Assembly: GCF_001642735.1 (NCBI RefSeq)
Contig: NZ_LWHM01000033.1
Coordinates: 248,001-312,000, forward strand
Reading direction: 5' to 3'
DNA from: Pseudohongiella nitratireducens
GTDB taxonomy: Bacteria; Pseudomonadota; Gammaproteobacteria; Pseudomonadales; Pseudohongiellaceae
DNA length: 64,000 nt
Both the position numbers and the translations under genes were made by a program. Shown piece by piece: positions 9,513-19,771 of this stretch; position 1 is the stretch's first letter; the number at the start of each line of letters is the position of its first letter. The notes under the pieces are model-generated. The model was not told where the DNA came from. It made no database searches and saw nothing but the letters and a program-made list of their open reading frames with translations.

Positions 9513-11074
9513 AGGCCCCGGCTTTCGTGACGCAGCCTGGCTGAGTCGACAATCAAGCGCGCAACCAAAATCAGGTTCCTCAATTCCAGCAGGTCTCTGG
9601 AAACACGATGGCTGGCATAGTAGTCCCGCACTTCCTGTTCCAGCAGCAGCAAGCGATTGTGGGCCCGGTCAAGACGCCGGTTACTGCGCACGATTCCTAC
9701 GTAATCCCACATCATCCGGCGTAACTCATCCCAGTTATGCGCGACTACCACTTCCTCATGAGACTGGGTAACTCGACTGTGGTCCCATTCTGGAATTTCA
9801 GGTTTGCCACCCTGGTCGCTTTGCAACTTTGCCAGAATGTCGTCTGCTGCACCAAACGCCAGTACAAAGCATTCCAGCAACGAGTTGCTGGCCATCCTGT
9901 TGGCGCCATGTAATCCAGTACAACTGGTCTCGCCAATTGCATATAGCCCGGGGATATCACTGCGACCAAACTTGTCAACTGCAACACCGCCACAAGTATA
10001 GTGAGCGGCAGGGACTACCGGTATACGCTCTTTGGTGATATCAATGCCATACTCAAGACAGCGTGCGTGAATGGTTGGGAAATGACTTTTAATAAACTCG
10101 GTGGGTTTGTGGCTGATGTTCAGATAAACGCAGTCGCAACCCAGGCGCTTCATCTCATGATCGATTGCCCTGGCAACAATATCGCGAGGTGCGAGTTCTG
10201 CACGATCGTCAAATTGCGGCATAAATCGGGTGCCGTCAGGTAATTCAAGCGTGGCGCCTTCGCCGCGAAGTGCCTCACTGATCAAAAACGATTTTGCGTG
10301 TGGGTGAAACAAACAGGTTGGGTGGAACTGATTAAATTCCATGTTGCTGACACGGCAGCCAGCGCGCCAGGCCATTGCAATACCATCGCCGGTCGCACTG
10401 TCCGGGTTGGTGGTGTAAAGGTAGGCTTTGCTTGCACCGCCACTGGCAAGGACAACACAGCGTGCTTTAAACGTTTCAACTTCTTCAGTATCGTTGTTAT
10501 AGACATAAGCGCCGATACACGCTTTTCCATCCAGCCCCAGTTTTTCCTCGGTTATCAAATCAACAGCCAGGTGTCTTTCAAAGAGGGTAATGCCAGCAGT
10601 GTTCAATGCCTTGTCACGCAACGTTTCAAAAACAGCTCTTCCTGTCGCATCGGTTGCATGAATAATCCGGCGATGACTGTGGCCACCTTCCCGGGTCAGG
10701 TGCAGCGGCTTCAGGTTATGGCTGTTCAATGGTTGCTGGTCAGTGCCCGGGTGAGCATCGTCAGGTGGAATAACTGTAAAAGGGACCCCTTGTTCTACCA
10801 ACCAGGCAATCGCTTCCTGGCTATGTTCTACGATATGTTTAACCATATTGTAGTTGCATAATCCGGCGCCGGAGTTCAATGTGTCTTCGATATGGGCATC
10901 AATGCTGTCATTTTCATCCAGTACGGCGGCAATCCCACCTTGCGCCCAGAAAGTAGCACCCTGGTTCAATTGTCCCTTGCTCAGTACTGCAACGCGTGCT
11001 TTATCTGCCGTTTTAAGCGCAAGACTTAAACCTGCAGCACCACTGCCAATGATTAAAATATCAAAATCGTGCAC
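9431..11074 (-). CDS. nadB: L-aspartate oxidase NadB
   Basis: A 547-residue FAD enzyme oxidising L-aspartate to iminoaspartate, the first step of NAD biosynthesis. The N-terminal dinucleotide fold reads [16 protein letters not shown]. Active-site segments of the succinate dehydrogenase/NadB superfamily are visible: THLT-like [23 protein letters not shown], and the substrate-site Arg in [10 protein letters not shown]. It ends with the helical C-terminal domain (RDLLELRNL). The gene is divergent from rpoE with a 136-base gap carrying a sigma-E-type promoter, the order also seen in E. coli and Pseudomonas. Confidence 0.97.
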   Translation of the reverse strand: MHDFDILIIGSGAAGLSLALKTADKARVAVLSKGQLNQGATFWAQGGIAAVLDENDSIDAHIEDTLNSGAGLCNYNMVKHIVEHSQEAIAWLVEQGVPFTVIPPDDAHPGTDQQPLNSHNLKPLHLTREGGHSHRRIIHATDATGRAVFETLRDKALNTAGITLFERHLAVDLITEEKLGLDGKACIGAYVYNNDTEEVETFKARCVVLASGGASKAYLYTTNPDSATGDGIAMAWRAGCRVSNMEFNQFHPTCLFHPHAKSFLISEALRGEGATLELPDGTRFMPQFDDRAELAPRDIVARAIDHEMKRLGCDCVYLNISHKPTEFIKSHFPTIHARCLEYGIDITKERIPVVPAAHYTCGGVAVDKFGRSDIPGLYAIGETSCTGLHGANRMASNSLLECFVLAFGAADDILAKLQSDQGGKPEIPEWDHSRVTQSHEEVVVAHNWDELRRMMWDYVGIVRSNRRLDRAHNRLLLLEQEVRDYYASHRVSRDLLELRNLILVARLIVDSARLRHESRGLHFNIDVPDRLPEAHDTVLSPLTGSAS

Positions 11075-11127
11075 GCTAAATGCTCCTGAAGATGGTGGTG
11101 CGGGGATTCAGAATTCTATAGACTCTG

Positions 11128-11155
11128 GGAACTTTTGCAAAGATAGTCAGTCTTT
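11128..11155 (+). promoter_or_regulatory. Sigma-E-type promoter upstream of rpoE
   Basis: A perfect sigma-E -35 element GGAACTT (11128-11134) is followed after 16 bases by TCTTT (11151-11155), a partial match to the TCTGA -10 element. It lies 56 bases before the rpoE ATG. The 16-base spacing equals that in known sigma-E promoters such as degP. This predicts autoregulation of the rpoE operon, as is known for rpoE/algU. Confidence 0.75.
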
Positions 11156-11210
11156 TGGTGCGTTCTGGATAAATACTTACTAATGGGGTCAGGGTACTGC
11201 AGTCGAACCT

Positions 11211-11792
11211 ATGGATAATCAAGAAACCGACAATCAGCTCGTAGAACGTGTACTGAAAAACGATACCCAGGCTTTTACCCTGTTAGTGCTAAGGTACCAG
11301 CATAAAGTGCTCGGTCTGATTGGTCGTTTTGTCAAAGACCCTTACGAAGCGGAAGATGTTGCCCAAGAATCTTTTTTGAAGGCGTATCGAGCGTTATCGT
11401 CATTTCGTGGTGATAGTGCCTTCTATACCTGGCTGTATCGGATTGCCGTAAATACGGCCAAGAATTACCTGGTTTCCAAAGGCCGGCGTCCACCGAGTAC
11501 GGATGTGGATGTAAATGATGCTCAACTGGTTGATGACAGCAGTTTGCTGCGAGAGCTGGAAAGCCCCGATGCAGCAATGGAAAAGGAAGATTTGCGAAAA
11601 GTCATACAGCTTGCTATTGAAGAGCTGCCTGAAGAACTGCGAACCGCCTTTAGCCTGCGGGAGTTTTCCGGGTTAAGCTACGAGGATATTACCCAGGTGA
11701 TGGATTGTCCGGTGGGTACGGTAAGATCGCGTATATTTCGTGCCAGGGAGGCAATAGATAAACGAATTCAAGAGTTTAGGTCGGCTAACTGA
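11211..11792 (+). CDS. rpoE: RNA polymerase sigma factor RpoE (AlgU)
   Basis: A 193-residue group IV (ECF) sigma factor for envelope stress. Region 2 is at about residues 10-90 with the core-binding and -10 segments (DPYEAEDVAQESFLKAYRAL, GDSAFYTWLYRIAVNTAKNY). Region 4 is at about 125-185 with the helix-turn-helix that reads the -35 (LSYEDITQVMDCPVGTVRSR). Length and the DQ-type N-terminus match E. coli RpoE and Pseudomonas AlgU closely. It is followed by its anti-sigma gene after a 212-base gap, longer than is usual for this pair. Confidence 0.97.
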   Translation: MDNQETDNQLVERVLKNDTQAFTLLVLRYQHKVLGLIGRFVKDPYEAEDVAQESFLKAYRALSSFRGDSAFYTWLYRIAVNTAKNYLVSKGRRPPSTDVDVNDAQLVDDSSLLRELESPDAAMEKEDLRKVIQLAIEELPEELRTAFSLREFSGLSYEDITQVMDCPVGTVRSRIFRAREAIDKRIQEFRSAN

Positions 11793-11864
11793 TGATCAAA
11801 AGGGAGTTTGCTGGCGGTGACTTGCGTTCTTGCCTGAATTTTATGACAAATTGACCTTAACCAG

Positions 11865-11892
11865 GGAACTCTCTGCCATGGTGTCTGTCAAA
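11865..11892 (+). promoter_or_regulatory. Possible second sigma-E promoter ahead of rseA
   Basis: GGAACTC (11865-11871), 16 bases, then TCAAA (11888-11892), within the 212-base rpoE-rseA gap. The -35 has one mismatch to GGAACTT and the -10 is a variant. Spacing matches the promoter before rpoE. It could let the anti-sigma and protease genes be induced apart from rpoE. Confidence 0.4.
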
Positions 11893-12004
11893 CTGGCATA
11901 GAACGAACGAGATAGTCTTTAAAATTTAGATGGTCTGGAAATGGGCTGACCAGGAACTTATCGGCGTCAGAGACAGACCAGTTAATGAGACAAGAGGGCT
12001 TTTA

Positions 12005-12721
12005 ATGAGTCAGGATCATAGCAACGATTCAAAATCTTCAACCGCCGTATCCGGGCCAGAGGCACTCTCTGCCTTGATGGATGGAGAGTTGTCAGCCTTT
12101 GAATACCGTCGCCTGAATAACGAATTAGAGTCTCATCCTGAGTGGCTTGATCATTGGGAGCGTTTTCACCTGATACGGGATGGCTTGCGAGCAGAACCCT
12201 GGGCTGAACCGTTACCGTCATCACAGTCTCGGGATGGCTTGTCTTTGAGTGAGCGCATTGCCGCTGACGTTGCTAATGAAACACCAGTCCAGCAAACCGG
12301 CCCCCTTGTGAACAAAGCTAATGCAGGTCGCTGGTGGCAAGTCGGCGGCAGAGTGGCTGTCGCTGCAACTGTCGCACTGGCTGTGTTCGCCGGCATGCAA
12401 AATATGCTTTCCACGGAAGGCTCTGGCAGTGCATCACCTGCTATGGCCTGGCAAAATCAGTCTGAATCATCAGTGCCGATGACGGCAGAGACACAGTCCT
12501 CAGCGCAATTGAACCAGAATATAGCTAACACTGCCTCTGTGGTGGACCAGGATGCACAACGTCGCCTGAACGACTATATCCGTAGTGTATCCATACCGTC
12601 GCGCACGGCTGAAGAGTCGACGCCGTTCAATATACTGCGTGAGTCGCCCCTGCTCAGACCGGTCTCAGACCGAGAACTGTTGCCTGTGCCACAGTCCACT
12701 GAAGCAGTCGGTCAGCAATAG
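12005..12721 (+). CDS. rseA: Anti-sigma-E factor RseA (MucA-like)
   Basis: A 238-residue single-pass membrane anti-sigma factor. The cytoplasmic sigma-binding domain has the family opening ALSALMDGELSAFEYRRL and WERFHLIRDGLR. A transmembrane helix lies near residues 116-133 (VAVAATVALAVFAGM), followed by a periplasmic tail containing QRRLNDYIRSVS. It would hold RpoE inactive until cleaved by DegS/RseP-type proteases, which are not in this window. The upstream frame is open from 11930, but ATG 12005 has AAGAGGG 6-7 bases before it and begins at the family-typical point. Unusually, it is followed directly by mucD with no rseB/mucB gene between. Confidence 0.9.
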   Translation: MSQDHSNDSKSSTAVSGPEALSALMDGELSAFEYRRLNNELESHPEWLDHWERFHLIRDGLRAEPWAEPLPSSQSRDGLSLSERIAADVANETPVQQTGPLVNKANAGRWWQVGGRVAVAATVALAVFAGMQNMLSTEGSGSASPAMAWQNQSESSVPMTAETQSSAQLNQNIANTASVVDQDAQRRLNDYIRSVSIPSRTAEESTPFNILRESPLLRPVSDRELLPVPQSTEAVGQQ

Positions 12722-12837
12722 AAACCCAGGCTTCTGCAACACAGCATGGCAGCATGAAAGTTATATCTCAGCATTGAACCCCCGGACGCATCGCGGTATG
12801 TTAAAGTTCTTTGACGACTGACAACTGCGGAGCGTTC

Positions 12838-14283
12838 ATGCATTTCTCTCAAGACCAACGGCTCTCATTCCGGCAACTGGTGTCCACGCTTTCTCCTTTG
12901 GGGCTCTGGTTGTGCCTGGTTATGGCCTTGACTGCCGGAAAAGTATCCGCTCAGGCCATGCTGCCCGATTTCGCCGAGTTGGTTGCCGCGAACTCTCCCA
13001 CCATTGTCAATATCACTACTCGTCAACAGGTCCCCGCGCGTTCAGGCGCAGACAGGGATGATTTGGAAGAATTGCTTCGCCAGCTCCAGCCGGAAGAAGA
13101 GCTGGATTTACCTGATTTGCCGACACGCCCTCGCGGCGGTGTGGGATCTGGCTTTATCATGAGTGAGGATGGTTTCATCATCACTAACCATCATGTCGTC
13201 GCTAATGCTGACCGAATTACCGTCACACTGAATGACAGGCGTGAATTTTTTGCTGAAGTGATTGGCAGCGATGAATTATCGGATGTGGCTCTGCTCAAGA
13301 TAGATGCCGACAACCTGCATGCCGTCCAGTTTGGCAATTCTGATGCATTGCGTGTTGGTGAATGGGTGTTAGCGATTGGTTCACCTTTTGGTCTGGAGTT
13401 TTCCGCAGCAGCAGGTATTGTCAGCGCCAAGTCACGCAGTGTGCCATCTCGTGGCTCCACTAACTATGTGTCTTTTATTCAGACGGATGTGGCGATTAAC
13501 CAGGGCAACTCAGGCGGTCCGTTGTTTAACCTGGAAGGGCAGGTCGTCGGCATTAATTCGCAAATTCTCAGCAGTACCGGTGGCTCAAACGGCATTTCAT
13601 TTGCCATACCCAGCAATATGGCACTCAACGTTATCGAGCAGCTCAAAGAATCGGGAAGTGTCAGCAGGGGGTTGCTGGGGGTTCTGATTAAAGATGTCAA
13701 TTACGGTCTGGCTCAGGCGTATGGCCTGGATGCACCGCTTGGTGCCTTTGTGGATGAGGTGCAGCCTGACAGCCCGGCACAGCGCGCAGGGATTGAAAAT
13801 AACGACATCGTGATTGCCTTTAATGACATTCCGATTAATGAGTCCTCGCAGCTTCCCTATTATGTTGGTCAGGTGAGGCCGGGTACTGAGGCAACAATTA
13901 CGTTGTTAAGGGAAGGCCAGCAACTGGATTTGCCCGTCGTGGTTGGTGCACTGCCCGGTAGCGAACTGGCGCAAGGCGCGAGCCCGCCCAGCCAGCCTCG
14001 GGGTAATACCTTGGCACTGACGGTAGCGCCTGTCATGCCAGAGCAGGCTGAAGGTGTCGCTGAATTGTCCGAAGGCGGTGTCGTGATCGACGAGCTGCGC
14101 CAGGGGCCTGCCCGCCAGGCAGGCCTCTCTTCAGGCGATATCATTGTCATGCTTAACCACCGCTCAGTGACATCTCTGGCTGATTTTGAGGCGGTTGTGG
14201 CTGAATTGCCGGAAACCGGCTATGTGCCCGTGCGTGTCATTCGCAATGGCCGGGGCAGCACACTGGCTATTGAATTGCAGTAG
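12838..14283 (+). CDS. mucD: Periplasmic serine protease MucD (DegP/Do family)
   Basis: A 481-residue S1C protease/chaperone. It has a signal peptide (residues about 1-37, cleaved near VSAQA), a trypsin-like domain with the triad His119 (TNHHVV), Asp149 (LSDVALL) and Ser225 (GNSGGPL), and two PDZ domains at about 275-360 and 390-475 (SRGLLGVLI; GPARQAGLSSGDII). It degrades misfolded envelope proteins, and in Pseudomonas it restrains AlgU signalling. The frame opens at TTG 12811, but ATG 12838 with GGAG six bases ahead gives a proper signal peptide. The position after rseA matches the Pseudomonas algU-mucABCD order with mucB and mucC missing. Confidence 0.95.
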   Translation: MHFSQDQRLSFRQLVSTLSPLGLWLCLVMALTAGKVSAQAMLPDFAELVAANSPTIVNITTRQQVPARSGADRDDLEELLRQLQPEEELDLPDLPTRPRGGVGSGFIMSEDGFIITNHHVVANADRITVTLNDRREFFAEVIGSDELSDVALLKIDADNLHAVQFGNSDALRVGEWVLAIGSPFGLEFSAAAGIVSAKSRSVPSRGSTNYVSFIQTDVAINQGNSGGPLFNLEGQVVGINSQILSSTGGSNGISFAIPSNMALNVIEQLKESGSVSRGLLGVLIKDVNYGLAQAYGLDAPLGAFVDEVQPDSPAQRAGIENNDIVIAFNDIPINESSQLPYYVGQVRPGTEATITLLREGQQLDLPVVVGALPGSELAQGASPPSQPRGNTLALTVAPVMPEQAEGVAELSEGGVVIDELRQGPARQAGLSSGDIIVMLNHRSVTSLADFEAVVAELPETGYVPVRVIRNGRGSTLAIELQ

Positions 14284-14288
14284 CCAAT

Positions 14289-14305
14289 CGTGCACTTGAT
14301 GCACG
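14289..14305 (+). other. Small hairpin after mucD
   Basis: CGTGCA-CTTGA-TGCACG starts five bases after the mucD stop. There is no T-run after it, so it is not a convincing intrinsic terminator. It could stabilise the mucD mRNA end or be an attenuator before lepA. Confidence 0.3.
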
Positions 14306-14376
14306 GAAAGCAACTGACAGTGGCGCTTTGTTCCTGTAGACTTGGCGCCCTCCAGAGTAACGAGTGATTCTCCTAA

Positions 14377-16176
14377 GTGACCGATCTCAGCCGTATACGA
14401 AATTTCTCCATTATTGCTCACATCGACCACGGCAAATCCACCCTGGCAGACCGCTTTATTCAATATTGTGGTGGTCTGACTGACCGGGAAATGGCCGAGC
14501 AAGTGCTTGATTCGCTTGAAATTGAAAAAGAGCGGGGCATCACCATCAAGGCGCAAAGCGTCACCCTGTTTTACAAAGCACGTGATGGTGAGCAATATCA
14601 GCTAAACTTCATTGACACACCCGGACACGTCGACTTTTCCTACGAAGTGTCCCGCTCCCTGGCGGCCTGCGAAGGGGCGTTGCTGGTCGTTGATGCCGGG
14701 CAGGGTGTGGAAGCCCAGTCTGTTGCAACCTGTTATACCGCCATTGAACAGGGGCTGGAAGTGATTCCTGTCTTGAACAAGATGGACCTGCCACAAGCAG
14801 ATCCTGATAAAGTTCGTCAGGAAATTGAAGAAATTATCGGCATCGATGCTTCCCAAGCGGTTCCTGCCAGTGCCAAATCAGGCATGGGCATTGAGGACAT
14901 TCTTGAGGAACTGGTGCGCCTGGTGCCGCCACCCCAGGGTAACAGAGAAGGTGCACTACAAGCCCTGATCATTGACTCCTGGTTTGATAACTACCTCGGG
15001 GTTGTTTCTCTTGTTCGCGTTATGCATGGCTCGCTTAAAAAAGGCGACAAGATCATCGCCAAAAGCATTGGCAAAGGCCATGTTGTCGATCATGTTGGTT
15101 ACTTCGATCCCAAACGCCACAATCTGGATGTATTACAGGCTGGTGAAGTGGGCTATATCATTGCCGGGATCAAGGACATTCAGGGCGCCCCCGTTGGTGA
15201 CACACTGACTCTGGCGTCGACTCCTGATACACCGGCACTGGAAGGTTTCATGAAAGTGCAGCCGCAGGTGTTTGCCGGACTGTATCCGGTTTCTGCGGAT
15301 GACTTTGAAGATTTCCGGGATGCGCTGGAAAAACTGACCCTTAATGATGCGTCCTTGTTTTATGAGCCCGAAAGTTCGGATGCCCTCGGGTTTGGGTTCC
15401 GTTGTGGTTTCCTGGGCATGCTGCACATGGAAATTGTGCAGGAGCGGCTTGAGCGCGAATATGATATTAACCTCATTACCACAGCTCCGACCGTTGTGTA
15501 TGAGGTAGTGACGCGAAACAATGAAGTCGTTAAGGTAGAAAGCCCGTCCGCTTTGCCGCCGACAGCCTCGATCATTGAAACTCGTGAACCGATAGTGCTG
15601 GCCAGCATACTTGTACCTCAGGAACACCTGGGCAATATTATCTCTTTGTGTGTTGCCCGACGTGGTGTGCAGCGTGATATGCAGTTTATCGGCAGCCAGG
15701 TATCTCTCAGTTATGAATTGCCGATGGCGGAAGTGGTCATGGACTTTTTTGATAAACTGAAATCTGCCAGCCGCGGATACGCCTCACTGGATTACCACTT
15801 TATCCGTTTCCAGACTGCCAGCCTGGTTCGTCTTGATGTCATGATCAATGGCGACAGGGTTGATGCGTTAGCGATGATTGTTCATCGCGACCAGGCGCAT
15901 GGCAAGGGGCGTGTGTTAGTGGAAAAAATGAAAGAATTAATACCTAGACAGATGTTTGATGTGGCGATTCAGGCGGCGATTGGCGGTCAGATTGTTGCGC
16001 GCTCAACCGTTAAAGCCTTGCGAAAAAATGTCACAGCCAAATGTTATGGTGGTGACGTAACCCGTAAGAAGAAATTGCTGGAAAAACAAAAAGCCGGTAA
16101 AAAACGCATGAAGCAGGTGGGCAATGTGGAAGTGCCCCAGGAAGCCTTCCTCGCCGTTCTCAAGGTAGACAGTTAA
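14377..16176 (+). CDS. lepA: Elongation factor 4 (LepA)
   Basis: A 599-residue ribosome-associated GTPase. G1 reads [13 protein letters not shown]3 DTPGHVDF and G4 NKMD. The LepA-specific C-terminal domain with basic residues is present ([20 protein letters not shown]). It is thought to act in translation initiation or back-translocation under stress. The start is GTG 14377; no strong ribosome binding site is visible, but the protein begins exactly where LepA proteins do ([15 protein letters not shown]). The stop shares a base with the lepB ATG (TAATG), so the two are coupled as in E. coli and Pseudomonas. Confidence 0.97.
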   Translation: MTDLSRIRNFSIIAHIDHGKSTLADRFIQYCGGLTDREMAEQVLDSLEIEKERGITIKAQSVTLFYKARDGEQYQLNFIDTPGHVDFSYEVSRSLAACEGALLVVDAGQGVEAQSVATCYTAIEQGLEVIPVLNKMDLPQADPDKVRQEIEEIIGIDASQAVPASAKSGMGIEDILEELVRLVPPPQGNREGALQALIIDSWFDNYLGVVSLVRVMHGSLKKGDKIIAKSIGKGHVVDHVGYFDPKRHNLDVLQAGEVGYIIAGIKDIQGAPVGDTLTLASTPDTPALEGFMKVQPQVFAGLYPVSADDFEDFRDALEKLTLNDASLFYEPESSDALGFGFRCGFLGMLHMEIVQERLEREYDINLITTAPTVVYEVVTRNNEVVKVESPSALPPTASIIETREPIVLASILVPQEHLGNIISLCVARRGVQRDMQFIGSQVSLSYELPMAEVVMDFFDKLKSASRGYASLDYHFIRFQTASLVRLDVMINGDRVDALAMIVHRDQAHGKGRVLVEKMKELIPRQMFDVAIQAAIGGQIVARSTVKALRKNVTAKCYGGDVTRKKKLLEKQKAGKKRMKQVGNVEVPQEAFLAVLKVDS

Positions 16177-16949
16177 TGGACATCGATTTTTCCCTGGTGC
16201 TGGTAGTTCTGGTCGCAATTTGTGCATTTATCTGGTTGTTGGATCGTTTTCTGCTGGCACCAGGGAGAAAGGCTGCAGAAAATGGTGGGCAGGAGCCTGT
16301 TGTAGTTGAGTACGCGAAGTCTTTCCTGCCGGTTCTGACTATTGTCCTGTTGCTACGATCATTTCTGGTGGAGCCTTTCCAGATTCCGTCCGGCTCCATG
16401 ATACCGACACTTGAAGTCGGTGATTTCATACTGGTAAACAAATACCATTATGGACTGAGACTGCCGGTTATCGGTACCAAAATCATGGAAAATAATGAGC
16501 CTGAACGTGGTGAAGTGATGGTTTTTATCCCTCCGCATGAGAACCAGTATTTTATCAAACGTGTTATTGGCTTGCCCGGCGATACGATTGAATATGTTGA
16601 CAAGGTACTAAGAATTAACGGCGATCCTGTTGCAATCGATGTAGTGGGAGATGTGGCAGTGGAAACATCATCTGGCATGCGTGAAGGCATCCTGTTTAAT
16701 GAAACGATTGGCGATGTGACACATCGCTCACAAATTATTAACCGGGGCAGTCGGGCAGGACGGACCAGTTGGGTCGTTCCTGCTGGACACTACTTCATGA
16801 TGGGGGATAACCGTGATAATAGCGCTGATAGCCGCGTTTGGGGGCCGGTTCCTGAGTCCAATATTGTGGGTAAGGCCTTTGCTGTCTGGATGCATAAAGA
16901 ACCCGGCTTGAACCTGCCCAGCTTCAGTAGAAATCAGTTTATTCAATAA
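16176..16949 (+). CDS. lepB: Signal peptidase I (LepB)
   Basis: A 257-residue inner-membrane protease that removes signal peptides from exported proteins. Transmembrane segments lie near residues 4-28 and 47-65. Catalytic Ser74 is in IPSGSMIPTL and the general-base Lys128 in FIKRVIGLPGD. Downstream boxes MMGDNRDNSADSRVWGPVP are intact. Translation is coupled to lepA. It heads the familiar lepB, DUF4845, rnc, era, recO string. Confidence 0.97.
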   Translation: MDIDFSLVLVVLVAICAFIWLLDRFLLAPGRKAAENGGQEPVVVEYAKSFLPVLTIVLLLRSFLVEPFQIPSGSMIPTLEVGDFILVNKYHYGLRLPVIGTKIMENNEPERGEVMVFIPPHENQYFIKRVIGLPGDTIEYVDKVLRINGDPVAIDVVGDVAVETSSGMREGILFNETIGDVTHRSQIINRGSRAGRTSWVVPAGHYFMMGDNRDNSADSRVWGPVPESNIVGKAFAVWMHKEPGLNLPSFSRNQFIQ

Positions 16950-16974
16950 AGGTTGAACTCAGCCCAGGACTTGC

Positions 16975-17352
16975 ATGAGTGTTCGGAAACCTGGAGTAGA
17001 TACTGACCCATCATTGATAAGCAGAGCCCTGCCAGTTCTGCTGCTGATTCTTGTTGTTCCTGCAATTTATATCGTCTATCGCATAACGCCAGCATACCTG
17101 GATTATCATTATATGGTGACCACGGCCAGGCAAATGGTGCATGCTGGTGAGGCTGAAAGAATGTCGGGCAGTCAGATACTCAATGACTTTAGTGCCAACA
17201 TGCGATTGAATCATATCGACACTTTCCAGGCAGGTTATCTTCGCATTGAGCGTGACTCAGGGAGAACGATGCTGATTTTTGACTATAGCATTGATGTTGA
17301 CATATTAATGGGATGGCATCTGACAATAGATTTTCAGGAGACGGTTCCCTGA
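16975..17352 (+). CDS. DUF4845 single-pass membrane protein
   Basis: A 125-residue protein with one N-terminal transmembrane segment (residues about 18-37, LPVLLLILVVPAIYIVYRI) and a small soluble domain (YDYSIDVDI-like end, strand-rich). Proteins of this family occupy the slot between lepB and rnc in many gammaproteobacteria, Pseudomonas included. The function is unknown. Its stop overlaps the rnc ATG (TGATG), which suggests tight co-expression with RNase III. Confidence 0.88.
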   Translation: MSVRKPGVDTDPSLISRALPVLLLILVVPAIYIVYRITPAYLDYHYMVTTARQMVHAGEAERMSGSQILNDFSANMRLNHIDTFQAGYLRIERDSGRTMLIFDYSIDVDILMGWHLTIDFQETVP

Positions 17353-18044
17353 TGCTTGCTTCGCAATTATCAACACTGCAATCAAAGTTAGGTTATCGTT
17401 TTAACGATAGCAGTCTTCTTAAACAGGCATTAACGCACCGCAGCGTCGGCGCCCAGAACAATCAACGCCTTGAGTTTTTAGGTGATGCCGCCTTGGGGCT
17501 GATCATGGCCGATATACTATTCATGCATCACCCCTCGGCAAGCGAAGGGGATATGAGCAAGGCCAGGGCCAGTCTGGTAAATCGTCAGGCCCTGTCAACA
17601 CTGGGCAGAAAGCTGGGTATCAATGAACTTCTGGTGCTGGGTCTGGGAGAGCGTAAAAGCGGTGGTGCAGACCGGGACTCCAACCTCTGCGACGCGGTGG
17701 AGGCGATTCTGGGAGCGGTTTATAAAGATGGCGGCTATGATGCTTGCTACGAGTGCGTTGACAAGCTAATGCGCGATGATCTGCCGACAGAGTCGCTGGA
17801 TGAGATTAAGGATGCCAAGACACGCTTGCAGGAAATGATGCAGCAACAGGGCTTGCCTTTGCCAGGCTATGAAGTTGCAACAATTGCCGGTGAAGAGCAT
17901 GAACAAAAATTTCATGTTGTGTGCCGGACAGCCTTGTCAGCGCATACAGCAAAAGGGACGGGAAGTAGTCGGCGTAAGGCTGAGCAGGATGCTGCTGTAG
18001 CTATGTTAACGTTGATCAGTGAGTCACCCTCAGGAGAATTTTAA
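17352..18044 (+). CDS. rnc: Ribonuclease III
   Basis: A 230-residue double-stranded-RNA endonuclease that processes 30S rRNA precursor and regulates mRNAs. The catalytic domain carries the signature [16 protein letters not shown] with its acidic residues, and a second acidic site in [19 protein letters not shown] dsRNA-binding domain occupies residues about 157-225 ([32 protein letters not shown]). The frame extends upstream into the previous gene, but ATG 17352 gives the family length. Confidence 0.97.
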   Translation: MLASQLSTLQSKLGYRFNDSSLLKQALTHRSVGAQNNQRLEFLGDAALGLIMADILFMHHPSASEGDMSKARASLVNRQALSTLGRKLGINELLVLGLGERKSGGADRDSNLCDAVEAILGAVYKDGGYDACYECVDKLMRDDLPTESLDEIKDAKTRLQEMMQQQGLPLPGYEVATIAGEEHEQKFHVVCRTALSAHTAKGTGSSRRKAEQDAAVAMLTLISESPSGEF

Positions 18045-18045
18045 A

Positions 18046-18945
18046 ATGTCAGATGTGTCGACTGAGCAGGAAAAGCGATGTGGTTTTATTGCCATAGTGG
18101 GGCGGCCGAATGTGGGCAAGTCGACGCTTCTTAACTACCTGCTTGAACAGAAAATCAGTATTACATCCAGAAAACCGCAGACCACCCGGCACCGTGTTAC
18201 CGGCATTCGTTCTGAAGGTGATACACAATTTATTTTTGTTGATACCCCGGGTCTTCATAAAGCAGATCACAAGGCACTGAACCGCGCGATGAATGCTACC
18301 GTGCTGGAAGTACTGAAAGATGTTGATGTTGTGTTGTTCATGGTTGACCGGCTGACATTCAATGAAGAGGACCAGATGGTACTGGATGCCCTGGCATCGA
18401 TCAAAAAGCCGGTGTTGTTGCTGATTAATAAAATTGATTTGCTCGAGCAACGGGAACGTTTGTTGCCCCATATGGATCGCTTATCAAAAAAGCGGGATTT
18501 TGCTGAAATTATCCCATTGACGGTTCTCGGTGGTCATAACCTCGATACGGTACTGGCAACTGTCAGACCGCATTTGCCGGCGTCGCCGTTTTTATTTCCG
18601 GAAGACCAGGTGACAGACCGTTCATCACGTTTTCTGGCAGCAGAACTGATTCGTGAAAAAATTACCCGACAGCTCGGGGATGAGCTGCCGTATGAAGCCA
18701 TGGTTGAAATTGAACGATTCGAGATAAATAAAAACAGCGTTCATATTCATGGTCTGATTCTGGTAGAGAAAGCGGGCCAGAAACAGATCATTATTGGTAA
18801 AGATGGAGAACGTCTTAAATCCATTGGCAAGGCTGCTCGCCTGGATATGGAGACGGCTTTTGACCGTAAAGTCATGCTGCACTTGTGGGTGAAGGTCAAG
18901 TCCGGTTGGGCCGATGACGAACGCGCCCTGCAAAGTCTTAATTAA
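18046..18945 (+). CDS. era: GTPase Era
   Basis: A 299-residue GTPase that binds 16S rRNA near the anti-Shine-Dalgarno region and is needed for 30S assembly. G1 is [13 protein letters not shown]2 in [10 protein letters not shown]3 DTPG, G4 NKID. The KH domain follows with the [13 protein letters not shown] motif near residue 250. ATG 18046 has AGGAGAA 7-8 bases ahead and follows the rnc stop by one base. Co-transcription with rnc and recO is the conserved arrangement. Confidence 0.97.
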   Translation: MSDVSTEQEKRCGFIAIVGRPNVGKSTLLNYLLEQKISITSRKPQTTRHRVTGIRSEGDTQFIFVDTPGLHKADHKALNRAMNATVLEVLKDVDVVLFMVDRLTFNEEDQMVLDALASIKKPVLLLINKIDLLEQRERLLPHMDRLSKKRDFAEIIPLTVLGGHNLDTVLATVRPHLPASPFLFPEDQVTDRSSRFLAAELIREKITRQLGDELPYEAMVEIERFEINKNSVHIHGLILVEKAGQKQIIIGKDGERLKSIGKAARLDMETAFDRKVMLHLWVKVKSGWADDERALQSLN

Positions 18946-18963
18946 CCTGAGGTAGCGTTGGCC

Positions 18964-19695
18964 ATGCGTATCGACATGCAGCCAGCATTTGTGCTTCATA
19001 CCCGCCCTTATCGTGATACCAGTCTCCTGGTTGATTTTCTGACCCGGGATCATGGTTTGCTGCGGGCTGTGGCCCGTGGCGTTGCGGGTAGTAGCAAGCG
19101 AAGCAAAACCCGGATGATGTCGTTCCAGCCCTACCTCGTGACATTGTCAGGAAAAACAGAGCTGCTTTCACTGTATCAGAGCGAATACGCAGGTAATGCC
19201 ATTACACTGAAAAGTGATCCCTTGTTTAGTGCCATGTATCTTAACGAGTTACTGGTGCGCACATTGCAGGTGAATGAGGGGCATGCGCATGTTTTTATCC
19301 GCTACGGGCAGGCCTTGTCCGGGCTTCAGTCAGGACATGCCATTGAATCAGTATTACGCCGTTTTGAATGGCGTTTGCTCGAAGAATTGGGTTATGGCAT
19401 TGATACTGATGATCTGGATCCTGCGCTCAGCTATGATTTTGAGGATGCAGCTGGCCTGGTTATTGTGGACCACGAAACAGTTCCCGGCCTGTCATTCCCA
19501 GGGCACTTATTGCAGCGTTTTGCATGCTGGGTTGAAGAAGAGGGTGACAGACCACTGGAAGATGAGTTAGCCAGCTTTGCCAAAGTATTAATGAGACGGC
19601 GACTTGCTCCGCTGCTTGGAGACAAACCCTTGCTGAGCCGAAAGCTTTTTTTGGCAAAAAAACCGCCTGCTCCTGGTGCCAGCTACCAGGGTTGA
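18964..19695 (+). CDS. recO: DNA repair protein RecO
   Basis: A 243-residue recombination mediator of the RecFOR pathway, helping load RecA on SSB-coated gaps. The N-terminal OB-fold reads AFVLHTRPYRDTSLLVDFLT, then the conserved GVAGSSKRSK segment, and the helical C-terminal domain with RRFEWRLLEELGYGID. There is no Cys-rich zinc motif, as usual for proteobacterial forms. TTG 18958, two codons earlier and four bases after GAGGT, is an equally plausible start. It lies 12-18 bases after era. Confidence 0.93.
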   Translation: MRIDMQPAFVLHTRPYRDTSLLVDFLTRDHGLLRAVARGVAGSSKRSKTRMMSFQPYLVTLSGKTELLSLYQSEYAGNAITLKSDPLFSAMYLNELLVRTLQVNEGHAHVFIRYGQALSGLQSGHAIESVLRRFEWRLLEELGYGIDTDDLDPALSYDFEDAAGLVIVDHETVPGLSFPGHLLQRFACWVEEEGDRPLEDELASFAKVLMRRRLAPLLGDKPLLSRKLFLAKKPPAPGASYQG

Positions 19696-19771
19696 CCTAT
19701 CACAGCAGTCCAAATAAAGGTAAAATTACTGCTTTCGAGTTTACCTTGAGTTGAGGTTGTTAGATCAGGTT

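Noticed and set aside
10298-10861. 187-codon plus-strand frame inside nadB
   Set aside because: Antisense shadow; nadB motifs are intact across the whole stretch.
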